From the NCBI GenBank assembly GCA_023412915.1, contig JAEZRE010000008.1, positions 1-64,000 of the forward strand: DNA of 64,000 nucleotides. Direction: 5' to 3'. Shown here piece by piece: positions 46,068-54,673 of this stretch. The stretch's first letter is position 1. Every line of letters begins with the position of its first letter. This DNA is from Bacillota bacterium (lineage in GTDB: Bacteria > Bacillota > Clostridia > Acetivibrionales > DTU013). The notes under the pieces are model-generated. The model worked only from the letters and a program-made list of their open reading frames with translations, was not told the DNA's origin and made no database searches. Made by a program: the position numbers and the translations under genes.

Positions 46068-47246
46068 ATGTTACTTGTAAAAAATGCGAGACTGCTGACG
46101 ATGGCAGGCAGGGAATATAAGAACGGATATGTAATGGCAGTCGAGGGAAAAATAACGACATTGGGCGATGATGCTTCGGAATTGAAAAAACTCGAGGCGC
46201 AGTGCGATGAGGTAATAGATGCAAAAGGGAATTATGTGGTGCCCGGTTTTGTGGACGCTCACTGCCATGTAGGTATGTGCGAGGATTCGGTGGGCTTTGA
46301 GGGCGATGACGGTAATGAAATGACAGATCCGGTCACACCCCACCTGAGAGCCATCGACGCCATTTACCATGCCGACAGAGCATTTCAGGAAGCGCTGGAG
46401 GGTGGTGTAACCACTGTCGTGACCGGCCCTGGCAGCGCAAATGTCATAGGCGGCCAGTTTGCAGCGCTAAAGACCTTTGGACGGAGAGTCGAAGACATGC
46501 TTATCAGGGAGCCTGTGGCGATGAAAGTTGCCTTTGGCGAAAATCCCAAGTCTGTTTATCATGAGAAAAGGCAGTCTCCCATGACGAGGATGGCAACGGC
46601 TGCAATACTTAGAGAAAGCCTGATGAAGGCGAAGGAATATCAACAGATGCTCGACGATTATGAACGAGACAGCGAGAATTACGATAAACCGGATTTTGAT
46701 ATGAAGCTGGAGGCACTGTTGAAGGTGCTGAAGAGAGAAATACCCCTGAAGGCGCATGCACACAGGGCTGACGATATATTGACCGCGATCCGGATAGCAA
46801 AGGAATTCGGTGTCCGGATAACGATAGAACACTGCACTGAAGGGCATCTGATAACGGATATACTTCGTGAGGAAAACGTAAATGTAATTACGGGTCCTTT
46901 TCTGACGGACAGATCGAAGATCGAGCTTAAAAATCAGAGTATCAAGGCGCCGGGGATCATATCGAAGGCGGGGATCAAGACGGCCATAATGACCGACCAC
47001 CCCTGTACTCCGGTACAGTATCTGCCGCTCTGTGCGGCGGTCGCTGTCAAGGAAGGCATGAACGAAGATGAGGCGCTTAAAGCGATCACGATAAACGCAG
47101 CCGAGATAACCGGTATTGCGGATCGCGTCGGAAGTCTTGAAACCGGCAAGGACGCCGATATGGTCATTATGGATGGTTATCCTCTGGAGCTTAAGTCCAG
47201 GGTATTATACACTATTATCAATGGTCAGGTGGTCTACAGGATATGA
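46068..47246 (+). CDS. metal-dependent amidohydrolase, imidazolonepropionase-like
   Basis: 392 residues. Metal-binding DAHCHVG (HxH), AHAHRADD, IEHCTEG and the catalytic Asp in TDHPCTP fit the amidohydrolase superfamily (COG1228 group). NAAEITGIADRVGSLETGKDADMVIMDG closes the beta-sandwich part. Hydrolyses some cyclic amide or peptide-like bond in the cytoplasm; substrate unknown. Its stop overlaps the tsaE start (ATGA), so it is in the tsaE-tsaB-rimI operon. Confidence 0.9.
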   Translation: MLLVKNARLLTMAGREYKNGYVMAVEGKITTLGDDASELKKLEAQCDEVIDAKGNYVVPGFVDAHCHVGMCEDSVGFEGDDGNEMTDPVTPHLRAIDAIYHADRAFQEALEGGVTTVVTGPGSANVIGGQFAALKTFGRRVEDMLIREPVAMKVAFGENPKSVYHEKRQSPMTRMATAAILRESLMKAKEYQQMLDDYERDSENYDKPDFDMKLEALLKVLKREIPLKAHAHRADDILTAIRIAKEFGVRITIEHCTEGHLITDILREENVNVITGPFLTDRSKIELKNQSIKAPGIISKAGIKTAIMTDHPCTPVQYLPLCAAVAVKEGMNEDEALKAITINAAEITGIADRVGSLETGKDADMVIMDGYPLELKSRVLYTIINGQVVYRI

Positions 47247-47722
47247 TAAGATTCCATACGGCCTCTGCCGATAAGACGGCAGAGCTTGGAATGAAGCTGG
47301 GGAATATATTGCAAAGGGGCGATACGGTTTGCCTCTCGGGCGACCTCGGGACGGGCAAAACGGCTTTTACAGGCGGTATTGCAAAATCTCTCGGTATAAA
47401 TGAGTATGTCACCAGCCCGACCTTTACCATTATAAATGAATACGAGGGGAGAATTCCCCTTTATCACTTTGACGTTTACAGGATCGGCGACGCAGGCGAA
47501 ATGATTGAAACGGGCTTCGACGATTATATCGGAGGAGACGGCGTGGCGGTCATCGAATGGGCTGAATTGATTGAGGAAATCTTACCCGAGGACCGAATAG
47601 ATGTCAGGATAGAGAAGGACAACGCCTCAAAGACGGACAGCAGGCTCATAACCATACAGTTCCGCGGGGAGAAGACTTCCGGATACGAGGGGAGGCTGGC
47701 AAATGAGAGCATTGGCGATTGA
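47243..47722 (+). CDS. tsaE: tRNA t6A synthesis ATPase TsaE
   Basis: 159 residues. Walker A GDLGTGKTAF, SPTFTIINEYEG and HFDVYRIGD are family signatures; IEWAEL is the Walker-B-like Trp motif. TsaE works with TsaB and TsaD to put threonylcarbamoyl on A37 of ANN-decoding tRNAs. Overlaps the gene on each side. Confidence 0.96.
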   Translation: MIRFHTASADKTAELGMKLGNILQRGDTVCLSGDLGTGKTAFTGGIAKSLGINEYVTSPTFTIINEYEGRIPLYHFDVYRIGDAGEMIETGFDDYIGGDGVAVIEWAELIEEILPEDRIDVRIEKDNASKTDSRLITIQFRGEKTSGYEGRLANESIGD

Positions 47723-48506
47723 TACTTCCACCGCTACGGCCGGGATCGCGGTCGTGGATGAAACAGGGCTGTTGGCTGAGTTTCTGCTCAAGGACATGAA
47801 GACACATTCACAGAAGCTCGTTCCCATGCTTTCCGAGATACTGGAAAGCCTCAGGCTTACGCCGTCGGATATCGATATTTATGCGGCCGTTACAGGGCCA
47901 GGATCGTTTACCGGTATAAGGATTGGCGTCACGACTGTCAAGGCGTTGGCATATGCGCTCAAAAAACCCACTGCCGGCATAACGTCGCTCGATGCCCTGG
48001 CAAATGCCGCCGCCGTTTCGGAGGACAACCTTGTCTGCCCGATGATAGACGCAAGGAACAATCAGGTGTACACGGCGCTGTACAGATCCCGCGGCGGCGC
48101 TCTTGAAAACCTTTCAGGCTACATGGGTTTACATATTTCTGAATTGCTTAAACAGATCGAGGATAAGGCCGGAACATCGAAGATACTGTTCACCGGCGAC
48201 GGCGTAATGCTTCACAGGGATTTTCTCAGGATCGGGCTCGGTGAGCGCTGCATGTTCATGCCTGATTTCGCATTGCAGCAAATAGCGGCGTCCGCCGCAC
48301 AGCTAGCGTTGACGAAGGCTTCTACAAAAGATACCTCGGACTGTATGGAGTTGACGCCTTTTTACCTGAGGCCGTCGCAGGCGGAAAGGGAGTTTTCCAG
48401 AAAGGCGGCAGCCGGCATGGCGAACAACACGAACGGCACGAACGACACGAACGCCGCCGGTACGGACAGTCCTGAAAACAGCGGAGGCTGCTTGCCCGAA
48501 AAATGA
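47703..48506 (+). CDS. tsaB: tRNA t6A synthesis protein TsaB
   Basis: 267 residues. LAIDTSTATAGIAVVD start, TGPGSFTGIRIGVTTVKALAYAL, MIDARNNQVYTALY. A partner of TsaD (not in window). The last ~35 residues are an Asn/Thr-rich tail (NNTNGTNDTNAAGTD) encoded by short 9-bp repeats and unlikely to be part of the fold. Overlaps tsaE by 20 nt and rimI by 4 nt. Confidence 0.95.
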   Translation: MRALAIDTSTATAGIAVVDETGLLAEFLLKDMKTHSQKLVPMLSEILESLRLTPSDIDIYAAVTGPGSFTGIRIGVTTVKALAYALKKPTAGITSLDALANAAAVSEDNLVCPMIDARNNQVYTALYRSRGGALENLSGYMGLHISELLKQIEDKAGTSKILFTGDGVMLHRDFLRIGLGERCMFMPDFALQQIAASAAQLALTKASTKDTSDCMELTPFYLRPSQAEREFSRKAAAGMANNTNGTNDTNAAGTDSPENSGGCLPEK

Positions 48507-48952
48507 ATGATTTGAAGATTGTTAAAGCATGTCAGGAAAACATAGAGGATATTGTTATAATTGAAAATCTCAGCTTCAAAATTCCCTGGACGAAGAAATC
48601 CATTACGGATGAGATACTGAGAAACGAATCAGCATGCTATTTCTGCGCCGTAACAGGCGGAAGGACCGTGGGATATGCCGGCATGTGGCAGGTATTGGAC
48701 GAGGGCCACATAACCAATATAGCGGTTCATCCGGAATTCCGGAAAAGCGGAGTGGGCAGCATGCTCATGGAAGCTTTGCTCGGGGAAGCGGAGGAGCGGG
48801 GCATAACAGGACTGACGTTGGAAGTCAGAAAAAGCAATTTCAATGCACAGTCTCTTTACAGGAAATATGGCTTTGAAGACGGCGGGATGCGGAAGGCATA
48901 TTATGCCGACAACCGCGAGGACGCCATTATTATGTGGAAGCGGATGAATTAA
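48503..48952 (+). CDS. rimI: ribosomal protein S18-alanine N-acetyltransferase
   Basis: 149 residues, GNAT fold. Acetyl-CoA loop VHPEFRKSGVGSMLM and the LEVRKSNFNAQSLYRKYGFED block are typical of RimI. Acetylates the S18 N-terminus or other proteins. Usual partner of tsaB. Its 3' end overlaps the convergent DUF192 gene by 23 bp. Confidence 0.92.
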   Translation: MNDLKIVKACQENIEDIVIIENLSFKIPWTKKSITDEILRNESACYFCAVTGGRTVGYAGMWQVLDEGHITNIAVHPEFRKSGVGSMLMEALLGEAEERGITGLTLEVRKSNFNAQSLYRKYGFEDGGMRKAYYADNREDAIIMWKRMN

Positions 48953-49289
48953 GGAACTCAAGCAGATCGCCTGTCGCGGTTCCGGTCGAGGAAACGGTTC
49001 CGGCAGGCAATTCGAGAACACTTTCGGCGTTTCCAATTATTCGGGAAACTCTCCAGGGCTTGATGCCCTCTTTGATATAGACAACGATACCGTTTGCATC
49101 GATGAAAACGGCATCTATGGCAAACCTCATAAAAAACATATGAATCGAGTTGCACGGCGTGATTAGCAGTCCGTGTTCCAACGGCAATTCCTTTTTGAAT
49201 TGCAGGCCCATGAACCTTGCGAAAAAAGTCCGGGCATGGACGCAATTGTTTGCGAGCACCGAATTGCGGGTAATATTGACTATGACCAT
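48930..49289 (-). CDS. DUF192 protein
   Basis: 119 residues. ARTFFARFMGLQFKKELPLEHGLLI, CNSIHMFFMRFAIDAVFID and ELPAGT are the conserved blocks of DUF192/COG1430, a small beta-barrel family of unknown role. No signal peptide here, while many relatives have one. Convergent with rimI. Confidence 0.88.
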   Translation of the reverse strand: MVIVNITRNSVLANNCVHARTFFARFMGLQFKKELPLEHGLLITPCNSIHMFFMRFAIDAVFIDANGIVVYIKEGIKPWRVSRIIGNAESVLELPAGTVSSTGTATGDLLEFLNSSAST

Positions 49290-49340
49290 TGCGGCACCTC
49301 CGGTCGGCTTAAGTATTCGGACCAGCTTTAGCGACGAAAA

Positions 49341-49377
49341 GGGACATTCCTTGCCCAGGACTTTGAAGGTGTGTCCC
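49341..49377. repeat. gggaca/tgtccc palindromic repeat, diverged
   Basis: GGGACA (49341-49346) and TGTCCC (49372-49377) flank a 25-nt loop rich in CCTTG/AAGG words. Similar in ends to the element at 54574-54592. Confidence 0.45.
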
Positions 49378-49426
49378 CTTACATTGATTCCCCTAACATT
49401 ATACTACAAAAATTTTGAAATTACAT

Positions 49427-49455
49427 AAGACACGGGACTCACTTTATCGTATAAT
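49427..49455 (+). promoter_or_regulatory. promoter of the sigma-factor operon
   Basis: AAGACA (49427-49432), 17-bp spacer, TATAAT (49450-49455). It resembles a general sigma-A promoter rather than an ECF-type self-regulated one. Confidence 0.45.
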
Positions 49456-49482
49456 CTATATAGGCAAGGTGGTGAGAACCGG

Positions 49483-50037
49483 TTGGAGCTGACCGACAAT
49501 GAACTTATACAGAAGTGTCTGGCAGGACAGCAGCAGTATTTTGAAGAGCTTGTGACACGATATAAAAAATTGATATTCAGCGTTGTATATAATATGATAA
49601 ATGACAAAGAGGAGGTCAGCGACATCTCCCAGGAAGTTTTCATTAGGATATACAAGGCTCTGGACAGATACAATCCGGAATACAAGTTCTCTACCTGGGC
49701 TGTACGGATTGCGACAAACCTCTGTCTCGATATACACCGTAAGAAAAAGGTCGATTCGACACCTATCGAGGAGATAGAAGACTTTTCGGACGGTATAGAT
49801 ACACCGGAGGCAAGCTACATTCAAAAGGAGCGCTCGGAAAGGATACGAAAGGCAATACAGTCGTTGCCTGAAAAATATAGAACACCGATTATTTTGTTCC
49901 ACCAGAACGGCTTGTCATATGAAGAAATGACCAAGGTACTGGGTGAACCGATGACGATAATAAAAAACAGGCTTTACCGGGCCAGATTGATGTTAAGAGA
50001 GGCACTTATGCCTGATAGAAAGGAGGAGGCACTATGA
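49483..50037 (+). CDS. ECF-type RNA polymerase sigma factor
   Basis: 184 residues. Region 2 from ~20 to 80 (DKEEVSDISQEVFIRIYKALDRY, KFSTWAVRIATNLCLDIHRKKK) and region 4 at ~125-175 (LPEKYRTPIILFHQNGLSYEEMTKVLGEPMTIIKNRLYRAR) with no region 3: the SigW/RpoE layout. TTG start with AAGGTGGTG 8 nt upstream. Its stop overlaps the anti-sigma gene (ATGA). Confidence 0.94.
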   Translation: MELTDNELIQKCLAGQQQYFEELVTRYKKLIFSVVYNMINDKEEVSDISQEVFIRIYKALDRYNPEYKFSTWAVRIATNLCLDIHRKKKVDSTPIEEIEDFSDGIDTPEASYIQKERSERIRKAIQSLPEKYRTPIILFHQNGLSYEEMTKVLGEPMTIIKNRLYRARLMLREALMPDRKEEAL

Positions 50038-50612
50038 ACTGTGAAGCGGCAAAAGAATATATAATGAAGTACTTTGACGGCGAGCAGAGCGGACCTGAAG
50101 AGCTGCAGTTCAAACAGCATTTGAATACCTGCATGGAATGCAGAGAAGAATTCAACTGTATGGAAGCCATCTTCAACACACTTGAAACAAAAGAAGAGAT
50201 CGAACCTCCGGAAAACTTTGAGGCTCTGGTCATGGATAAGGTAAATGTGATCGAAAAGGAACGCCGGGAAAAGAGCGAGAGAAGGATAGTCTGGCTCTAC
50301 AACGGTGCGACGCTGCTTTCGATAGTGCTGCTGCTCGTGTTTGTGGCGGATCTGAAGCAGGTCAGCGTATTCAGCGCTTTCCAGAAGATCGGGGAGTATT
50401 TCAGTTCATTCTCGAGCGCTACGGCTGCAGTCGCGGGAGTAGTGAGGGATATGTTCGAACTGCTTGGCAATGCGCTGCTTGCGGTGATCGATGTGGCATT
50501 TTCGATCGTCAGATCATTCTACCCTGTTTTCATGGCTCTCACACTGATGATCATTGTGATACAGAGATTGCTTCACTATGTCGGTACGCATGCCGGGAGG
50601 GAAACTGAATGA
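50034..50612 (+). CDS. membrane-bound zinc-finger anti-sigma factor
   Basis: 192 residues. The N-terminus has the zinc anti-sigma motif H-x3-C-x2-C (FKQHLNTCMECREEF, ~26-40) after a conserved Cys3. One clear membrane helix at ~87-107 and a second at ~165-185, with a hydrophobic stretch between. It should hold the preceding sigma factor inactive at the membrane. Gene order and overlap support the pair. Confidence 0.9.
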   Translation: MNCEAAKEYIMKYFDGEQSGPEELQFKQHLNTCMECREEFNCMEAIFNTLETKEEIEPPENFEALVMDKVNVIEKERREKSERRIVWLYNGATLLSIVLLLVFVADLKQVSVFSAFQKIGEYFSSFSSATAAVAGVVRDMFELLGNALLAVIDVAFSIVRSFYPVFMALTLMIIVIQRLLHYVGTHAGRETE

Positions 50613-51514
50613 AAAAACTGACGGCCCTGCTGATCGTGGCTGCTATACTTGTTATTTCCATTATTCCCGCGGCTGCCGAAGGGATATATGTAGCCTCCGG
50701 GAACGGGGACAGGATAAGGATACTTGAAGATGTCGACGTTACTCAGCCAGTCAACGGAAATGTGGTGGCCGTGCTTGGGGACATTACCGTGGACAACCAG
50801 GTCAGCGGGCATGTAATATCGGTTTTTGGAGACGTCAAGGTGAATGGGTTGGTGGCAGGCCAGGTTGTTACGATTTTCGGACAGACTGAGCTCGGCCAAA
50901 ATGCCAAAGTAATGGGCGACGTAATTACGATGGGCTCGCTCAAGGAAGCTTCCGGAGCCCAGGTGCTCGGACAGCAGGTCAGGATACTTGGGGAATCGAT
51001 GAACCTCGACATTGGCGCCATATTATATCTGCAGCTTGTCATAATGCTGTTGTTCACAGTAGTGGTATTGATTGTGGGCCTTTTGATTCTGCTGATTGCC
51101 AGATCGTCCTATAACAATATGGCAAAGAACATTGAAAAGAACCTTGGTAGGAAGATGCTGCTGGGAGTACTGACGTTTTTAGGCGCGAGCGCCCTTCTTC
51201 TTATCCTGCTCGTTACACTGATAGCTCCGCTGCTGTACATCATTGTTCTTATCCTTGCCACGATACCTGCGAGCATGTTTGCAGGAAGGTATATACTGAA
51301 GACGTTCAGCCCTAAAAACAGCATTTATGTGGAGTTTATCACCGGACTCATATCCATCACGCTGCTAAAGCTCCTGATAGTGCTGCTTGTCCCACAGGGC
51401 CGCTTACTGATAGGCTTCGGACTGACGGGGCTGGTAGATCTGGTCATCTATTCGCTGGGTCTTGGCATCCACATGGAACAGCACTACCTTAAGGAAAATA
51501 CCGCGAAGAATTAG
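50609..51514 (+). CDS. exported repeat domain plus membrane domain protein (bactofilin-like repeats)
   Basis: 301 residues. Signal peptide (1-23, cleavage after AAA likely), then ~110 residues of short beta repeats (NGNVVAVLGDITV, SGHVISVFGDVKV, AGQVVTIFGQTEL) like polymer-forming cytoskeletal proteins, then four to five membrane helices from ~140. Overlaps the anti-sigma gene by 4 nt. Probably part of an envelope-stress system regulated by the sigma pair; exact role unknown. Confidence 0.82.
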   Translation: MKKLTALLIVAAILVISIIPAAAEGIYVASGNGDRIRILEDVDVTQPVNGNVVAVLGDITVDNQVSGHVISVFGDVKVNGLVAGQVVTIFGQTELGQNAKVMGDVITMGSLKEASGAQVLGQQVRILGESMNLDIGAILYLQLVIMLLFTVVVLIVGLLILLIARSSYNNMAKNIEKNLGRKMLLGVLTFLGASALLLILLVTLIAPLLYIIVLILATIPASMFAGRYILKTFSPKNSIYVEFITGLISITLLKLLIVLLVPQGRLLIGFGLTGLVDLVIYSLGLGIHMEQHYLKENTAKN

Positions 51515-51575
51515 CTTATAAACAGTCCAGGTTTTAGTATTGGAAAGCTGCAAGTCGAATGTTAAAATACCAATG

Positions 51576-51615
51576 ACGCCAAATAGGGAATTATTTCTCT
51601 ATTTGGCGTTTTTTT
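51576..51615 (+). terminator. terminator of the sigma operon
   Basis: Perfect 11-bp ACGCCAAATAG/CTATTTGGCGT, 12-nt loop, then T7. Confidence 0.92.
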
Positions 51616-51703
51616 ATGCCTTCTTCATCGCCGGGCTGGCGTCCATACTGTGGGTGCTGCCACGGTATAGGCGGCATATGAGGAGTTTTAGCTACAGGTT
51701 TGT

Positions 51704-51910
51704 ATGTTTTTCGGGCAGACAGGATTGTTTACGGCGCAGTTGGTCAGTAATGCAATTACAGTTTCACTTGCTTCTGTCGGAACTTTTGTTATACTCAAAG
51801 TAATAGGATTTTTTATGGAGAGCAGAGTTTCGCAGAGGGAAGAAGCTGAGGGGTTGGATATTTCCGAACATGGTGAGTCCGCCTATCCTTCTTTTACAGG
51901 TATGGATTGA
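51704..51910 (+). pseudogene. amt: remnant of an ammonium transporter gene (C-terminal part)
   Basis: The reading frame ends with a last membrane helix and then SRVSQREEAEGLDISEHGESAYP, the conserved cytoplasmic C-terminal tail of Amt/AmtB proteins, which contacts P-II. Only ~65 of some 400 residues remain; the frame is stopped upstream at 51689 and no Amt sequence is seen before it. No good ribosome binding site precedes the ATG at 51704. Confidence 0.8.
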
Positions 51911-51934
51911 ATTATTTTGTAAGGAGGATATTGC

Positions 51935-52273
51935 ATGAAGAAGATCGAGGCAATCATTCGCCCGAATAAGCTCGAGGATGTCAAAGAAGCGCTTCAAAAG
52001 ATCGATATAAACGGCATAACGATATGTCAGGTGCTTGGCTGTGGAAAACAGAAGGGCTGGAAGGAGTATTACAGGGGCAGCGAGGTGTCCATGAACGTAC
52101 TGCCGAAGATAAAGCTGGAGCTGGTCGTTGAAGACTCGAAGCTTGAAAAGACGCTGGATACGATAATTCAATACGCAAAGACAGGCGAAGTTGGAGACGG
52201 AAAGATATTTGTTTCCGAAATAACGGACTGCATCAGGATACGCACAGGAGAGCACGGAGAAAACGCCGTTTGA
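51935..52273 (+). CDS. glnB: P-II family nitrogen regulator
   Basis: 112 residues. MKKIEAIIRPNKLEDVKEAL start; T-loop GCGKQKGWKEYYRGSEVS; ATP-binding B and C loops TGEVGDGKIFV and RIRTGE intact. Tyr51, the uridylylation site in E. coli, is Val here, while Tyr46 and Ser49 are present. P-II proteins sense ATP/ADP and 2-oxoglutarate. It follows the amt remnant, the normal partner gene. AAGGAGG upstream. Confidence 0.93.
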   Translation: MKKIEAIIRPNKLEDVKEALQKIDINGITICQVLGCGKQKGWKEYYRGSEVSMNVLPKIKLELVVEDSKLEKTLDTIIQYAKTGEVGDGKIFVSEITDCIRIRTGEHGENAV

Positions 52274-52316
52274 TAAATTTCATTATAGTAAATTTAAAAT
52301 CTATCTGTTATAATAT

Positions 52317-52373
52317 GAAACAGGACATTCCTGCTTTGAGAAATCATTAACAAAGTTCGAATAGTCCTGTTTC
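52317..52373 (+). promoter_or_regulatory. long leader hairpin before the HPr-like gene
   Basis: Perfect 10-bp GAAACAGGAC (52317-52326)/GTCCTGTTTC (52364-52373), with a CTTTG/CAAAG pair inside. TATAAT at 52309-52314 lies just upstream, so the hairpin would be at or near the 5' end of the mRNA. No T-run follows. Confidence 0.55.
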
Positions 52374-52425
52374 GATTGTGCATCTGCATATCTGCAACTG
52401 AATGAGAGTAATAACGGAGGGAAAA

Positions 52426-52695
52426 ATGATCGTAAAGGAAATCATAATACAGAATCCAACAGGCCTTCAGTCCAAATCAGCTGCAATTTTCATACAGAAG
52501 GCTTCAAATTATAAATCCAGCATATGGATCGTAAAGGACGAAAGAAAGGCAAACGGGAAAAGCTTGCTCGGAGTGCTGTCTCTTGGAATCGGTAAGGGAG
52601 CCGCAGTGACGCTTACGGCCGAAGGCCCAGATGAATCCGCCGCGGCCGTGGAACTGGAGAAATATCTGCTTTCGGATACAAATGAAATGGATTAA
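52426..52695 (+). CDS. Crh-like HPr paralogue (Gln15, Ser46)
   Basis: 89 residues from ATG 52426 with CGGAGGG just upstream. The HPr fold is clear (VKEIIIQNPTGL, SAAIFIQKA, GKSLLGVLSL), but residue 15, the phosphocarrier His, is Gln, and HARPA reads QSKSA. Ser46, the HPr kinase site, is retained. This is the Crh pattern of Bacillus: no PTS phosphate transfer, but possible CcpA co-repressor when Ser46 is phosphorylated. Stops 3 nt before uvrC. Confidence 0.88.
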   Translation: MIVKEIIIQNPTGLQSKSAAIFIQKASNYKSSIWIVKDERKANGKSLLGVLSLGIGKGAAVTLTAEGPDESAAAVELEKYLLSDTNEMD

Positions 52696-52698
52696 GGT

Positions 52699-54555
52699 AT
52701 GTTCGATATACAGGAAGAGTTAAAAAAACTGCCCGATAAATCGGGCGTTTATCTTATGAAGGACGAAAACGGCACCATTATCTATGTTGGTAAGGCTGTG
52801 GTGCTGAAAAACAGGGTCAGGCAATATTTTCAGTCTTCAGCGGCGCACACCCCGAAGGTTACGGCCATGGTGGCAAAGATAGCCGAATTCGAATATATAG
52901 TCACCGATACGGAGCTGGAAGCGCTCATACTCGAATGCAATCTCATCAAGGATCTCAAGCCAAAATTCAATATCCTGCTAAAGGATGACAAGACTTATCC
53001 CTATATAAAAATTACGATGAACGAGGACTATCCGCGGGTCATTATGACCAGGCGTGTAGAAAAGGATGGGGCCAGGTATTTCGGACCCTATTCGAGCGTT
53101 TTTTCCGTACGTGAAACTATCAGGCTGATAAAGAGGATATTTCCCTTGAAATCCTGCAAAAAGGTGCTTCCCAGGGATATAGGGAAGGGAAGGCCGTGCT
53201 TGAACTATCATATAAGGCAGTGCCTCGGGCCATGTTCCGGAAATGTGGACAAGGAAGAATATCGCTCAGTCATGCGCGATATATGTTCGTTTCTGGACGG
53301 CAGGCAGGATTCTATAATGACGAAACTGGAAAAGCAGATGGAGGAAGCGGCGGACAAGCTTGATTTCGAGAAGGCTGCGTCGCTTAGAGACAAGCTTTCA
53401 AGCCTGAAGCATATAGCCCAGGAGCAGAAGGTGCTTTCTCTGGCAGGCGCGGACCAGGATGTCATAGCCTTTGCCGCAAGCAAAACCGATACGTGCGTGC
53501 AGGTTTTTTTCATACGCAGCGGAAAGCTGCTCGGAAGACAGCATTTCATAATGGAAGGCACGGGAGAAGGGGAACTGCGAGAGTTGGCTTCGTCATTCCT
53601 TAAACAATTCTACAGCGACGCGGCGGTAATACCGTCCGAGATCATTGTGGCTACTGAATTCGACGATATCGATGTCATTGAGGAATGGCTGGGCTCAAAA
53701 CGCGGCGGAAGGGTCCGGGTCAAGATACCCCAGCGCGGTGAAAAGCTGCATATGGTGGAGATGGTGTCTCAGAACGCCAGGATCGAGCTCGAGCATTTCA
53801 ACGAAAGGCTGGCGGGCGGCAGCCAGGTACAGGAAGGGCTTTCGGGAATGGCCGGACTGCTCGGACTCGAGAAAACGCCTCATAGGCTTGAAGCCTATGA
53901 TATATCGAACACAGGCTCCTCCGAGATCGTAGCTTCAATGGTCGTTTTCGAAAACGGCCAGCCAGCAAAGAAGGAATACAGACGGTTTAAAATACGTTCA
54001 ACCGATATACAGAACGACTATGCAAGTATGCAGGAGGTACTGTACAGAAGGTTCAGGCATGCCGAAGCCGAAAGAGCCGACGCGGAAGACGGCACTGACG
54101 GCGCCCACCATAAGTTCAGCAAGCTGCCGGATCTGCTGATGCTGGACGGAGGCCTCGGACATGTAAATGCTGTCGGGGAGGTGCTTGACGAACTGGGAGT
54201 CACGATACCGGTCTGCGGCATGGTTAAGGACGACAAGCACAGGACAAGAGGCCTTGTACTGACGGACAGGGAAATAGACCTTACCCGGAACCTTACAGTA
54301 CTGCGCTTCGTCACATCAATACAGGATGAAGCGCACAGGTTTGCACTCGAATATAACAAGACCTTGAGGACCAAGCGCTATTCGAAGTCCATTCTGGACG
54401 AGGTGGAAGGCATAGGCCCCAAGCGTAAAAAAGCGCTGCTGAAACACTTCGGCTCGCTTGGCAGGCTGAAACAGGCGGGCATCGATGACCTGCAGGCAGT
54501 CGAAGGCATAAGCCAGGCCCAGGCGGAAAAGCTGTATGAGTTCTTCAGGTCATAG
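52699..54555 (+). CDS. uvrC: excinuclease ABC subunit C
   Basis: 618 residues, full length. GIY-YIG nuclease at the start (KSGVYLMKDENGTIIYVGKA), UVR motif (KLEKQMEEAADKLDFEKAASLRDKL), RNase H-like second nuclease (LEAYDISNTGSSEIVASMVVFENG, LMLDGG) and C-terminal helix-hairpin-helix (VEGIGPKRKKALLKHFGS). Makes the two incisions in nucleotide excision repair. Confidence 0.97.
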   Translation: MFDIQEELKKLPDKSGVYLMKDENGTIIYVGKAVVLKNRVRQYFQSSAAHTPKVTAMVAKIAEFEYIVTDTELEALILECNLIKDLKPKFNILLKDDKTYPYIKITMNEDYPRVIMTRRVEKDGARYFGPYSSVFSVRETIRLIKRIFPLKSCKKVLPRDIGKGRPCLNYHIRQCLGPCSGNVDKEEYRSVMRDICSFLDGRQDSIMTKLEKQMEEAADKLDFEKAASLRDKLSSLKHIAQEQKVLSLAGADQDVIAFAASKTDTCVQVFFIRSGKLLGRQHFIMEGTGEGELRELASSFLKQFYSDAAVIPSEIIVATEFDDIDVIEEWLGSKRGGRVRVKIPQRGEKLHMVEMVSQNARIELEHFNERLAGGSQVQEGLSGMAGLLGLEKTPHRLEAYDISNTGSSEIVASMVVFENGQPAKKEYRRFKIRSTDIQNDYASMQEVLYRRFRHAEAERADAEDGTDGAHHKFSKLPDLLMLDGGLGHVNAVGEVLDELGVTIPVCGMVKDDKHRTRGLVLTDREIDLTRNLTVLRFVTSIQDEAHRFALEYNKTLRTKRYSKSILDEVEGIGPKRKKALLKHFGSLGRLKQAGIDDLQAVEGISQAQAEKLYEFFRS

Positions 54556-54573
54556 AAAGAAAGACTGGTCATA

Positions 54574-54592
54574 GGGACAGGAACCTTGTCCC
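54574..54592. repeat. short gggaca palindrome
   Basis: GGGACA/TGTCCC around GGAACCT, followed by CAAAAGCGA. Related in sequence to the larger palindromes at 58951 and 49341. Confidence 0.5.
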
Positions 54593-54673
54593 AAAAGCGA
54601 GCTAACGGGATGGATGTTGTCCTGCGTAGCTTTATTACGAATGCGATCGATACAGAAAGGAAATACCGGATTA

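Noticed and set aside
51540..51803. 87-residue open frame after the sigma operon
   Set aside because: Runs through the terminator hairpin and overlaps the amt remnant in another frame.
52364..52373. tRNA T-arm-like GTTCGAAT near 52355
   Set aside because: No acceptor or anticodon stems around it.
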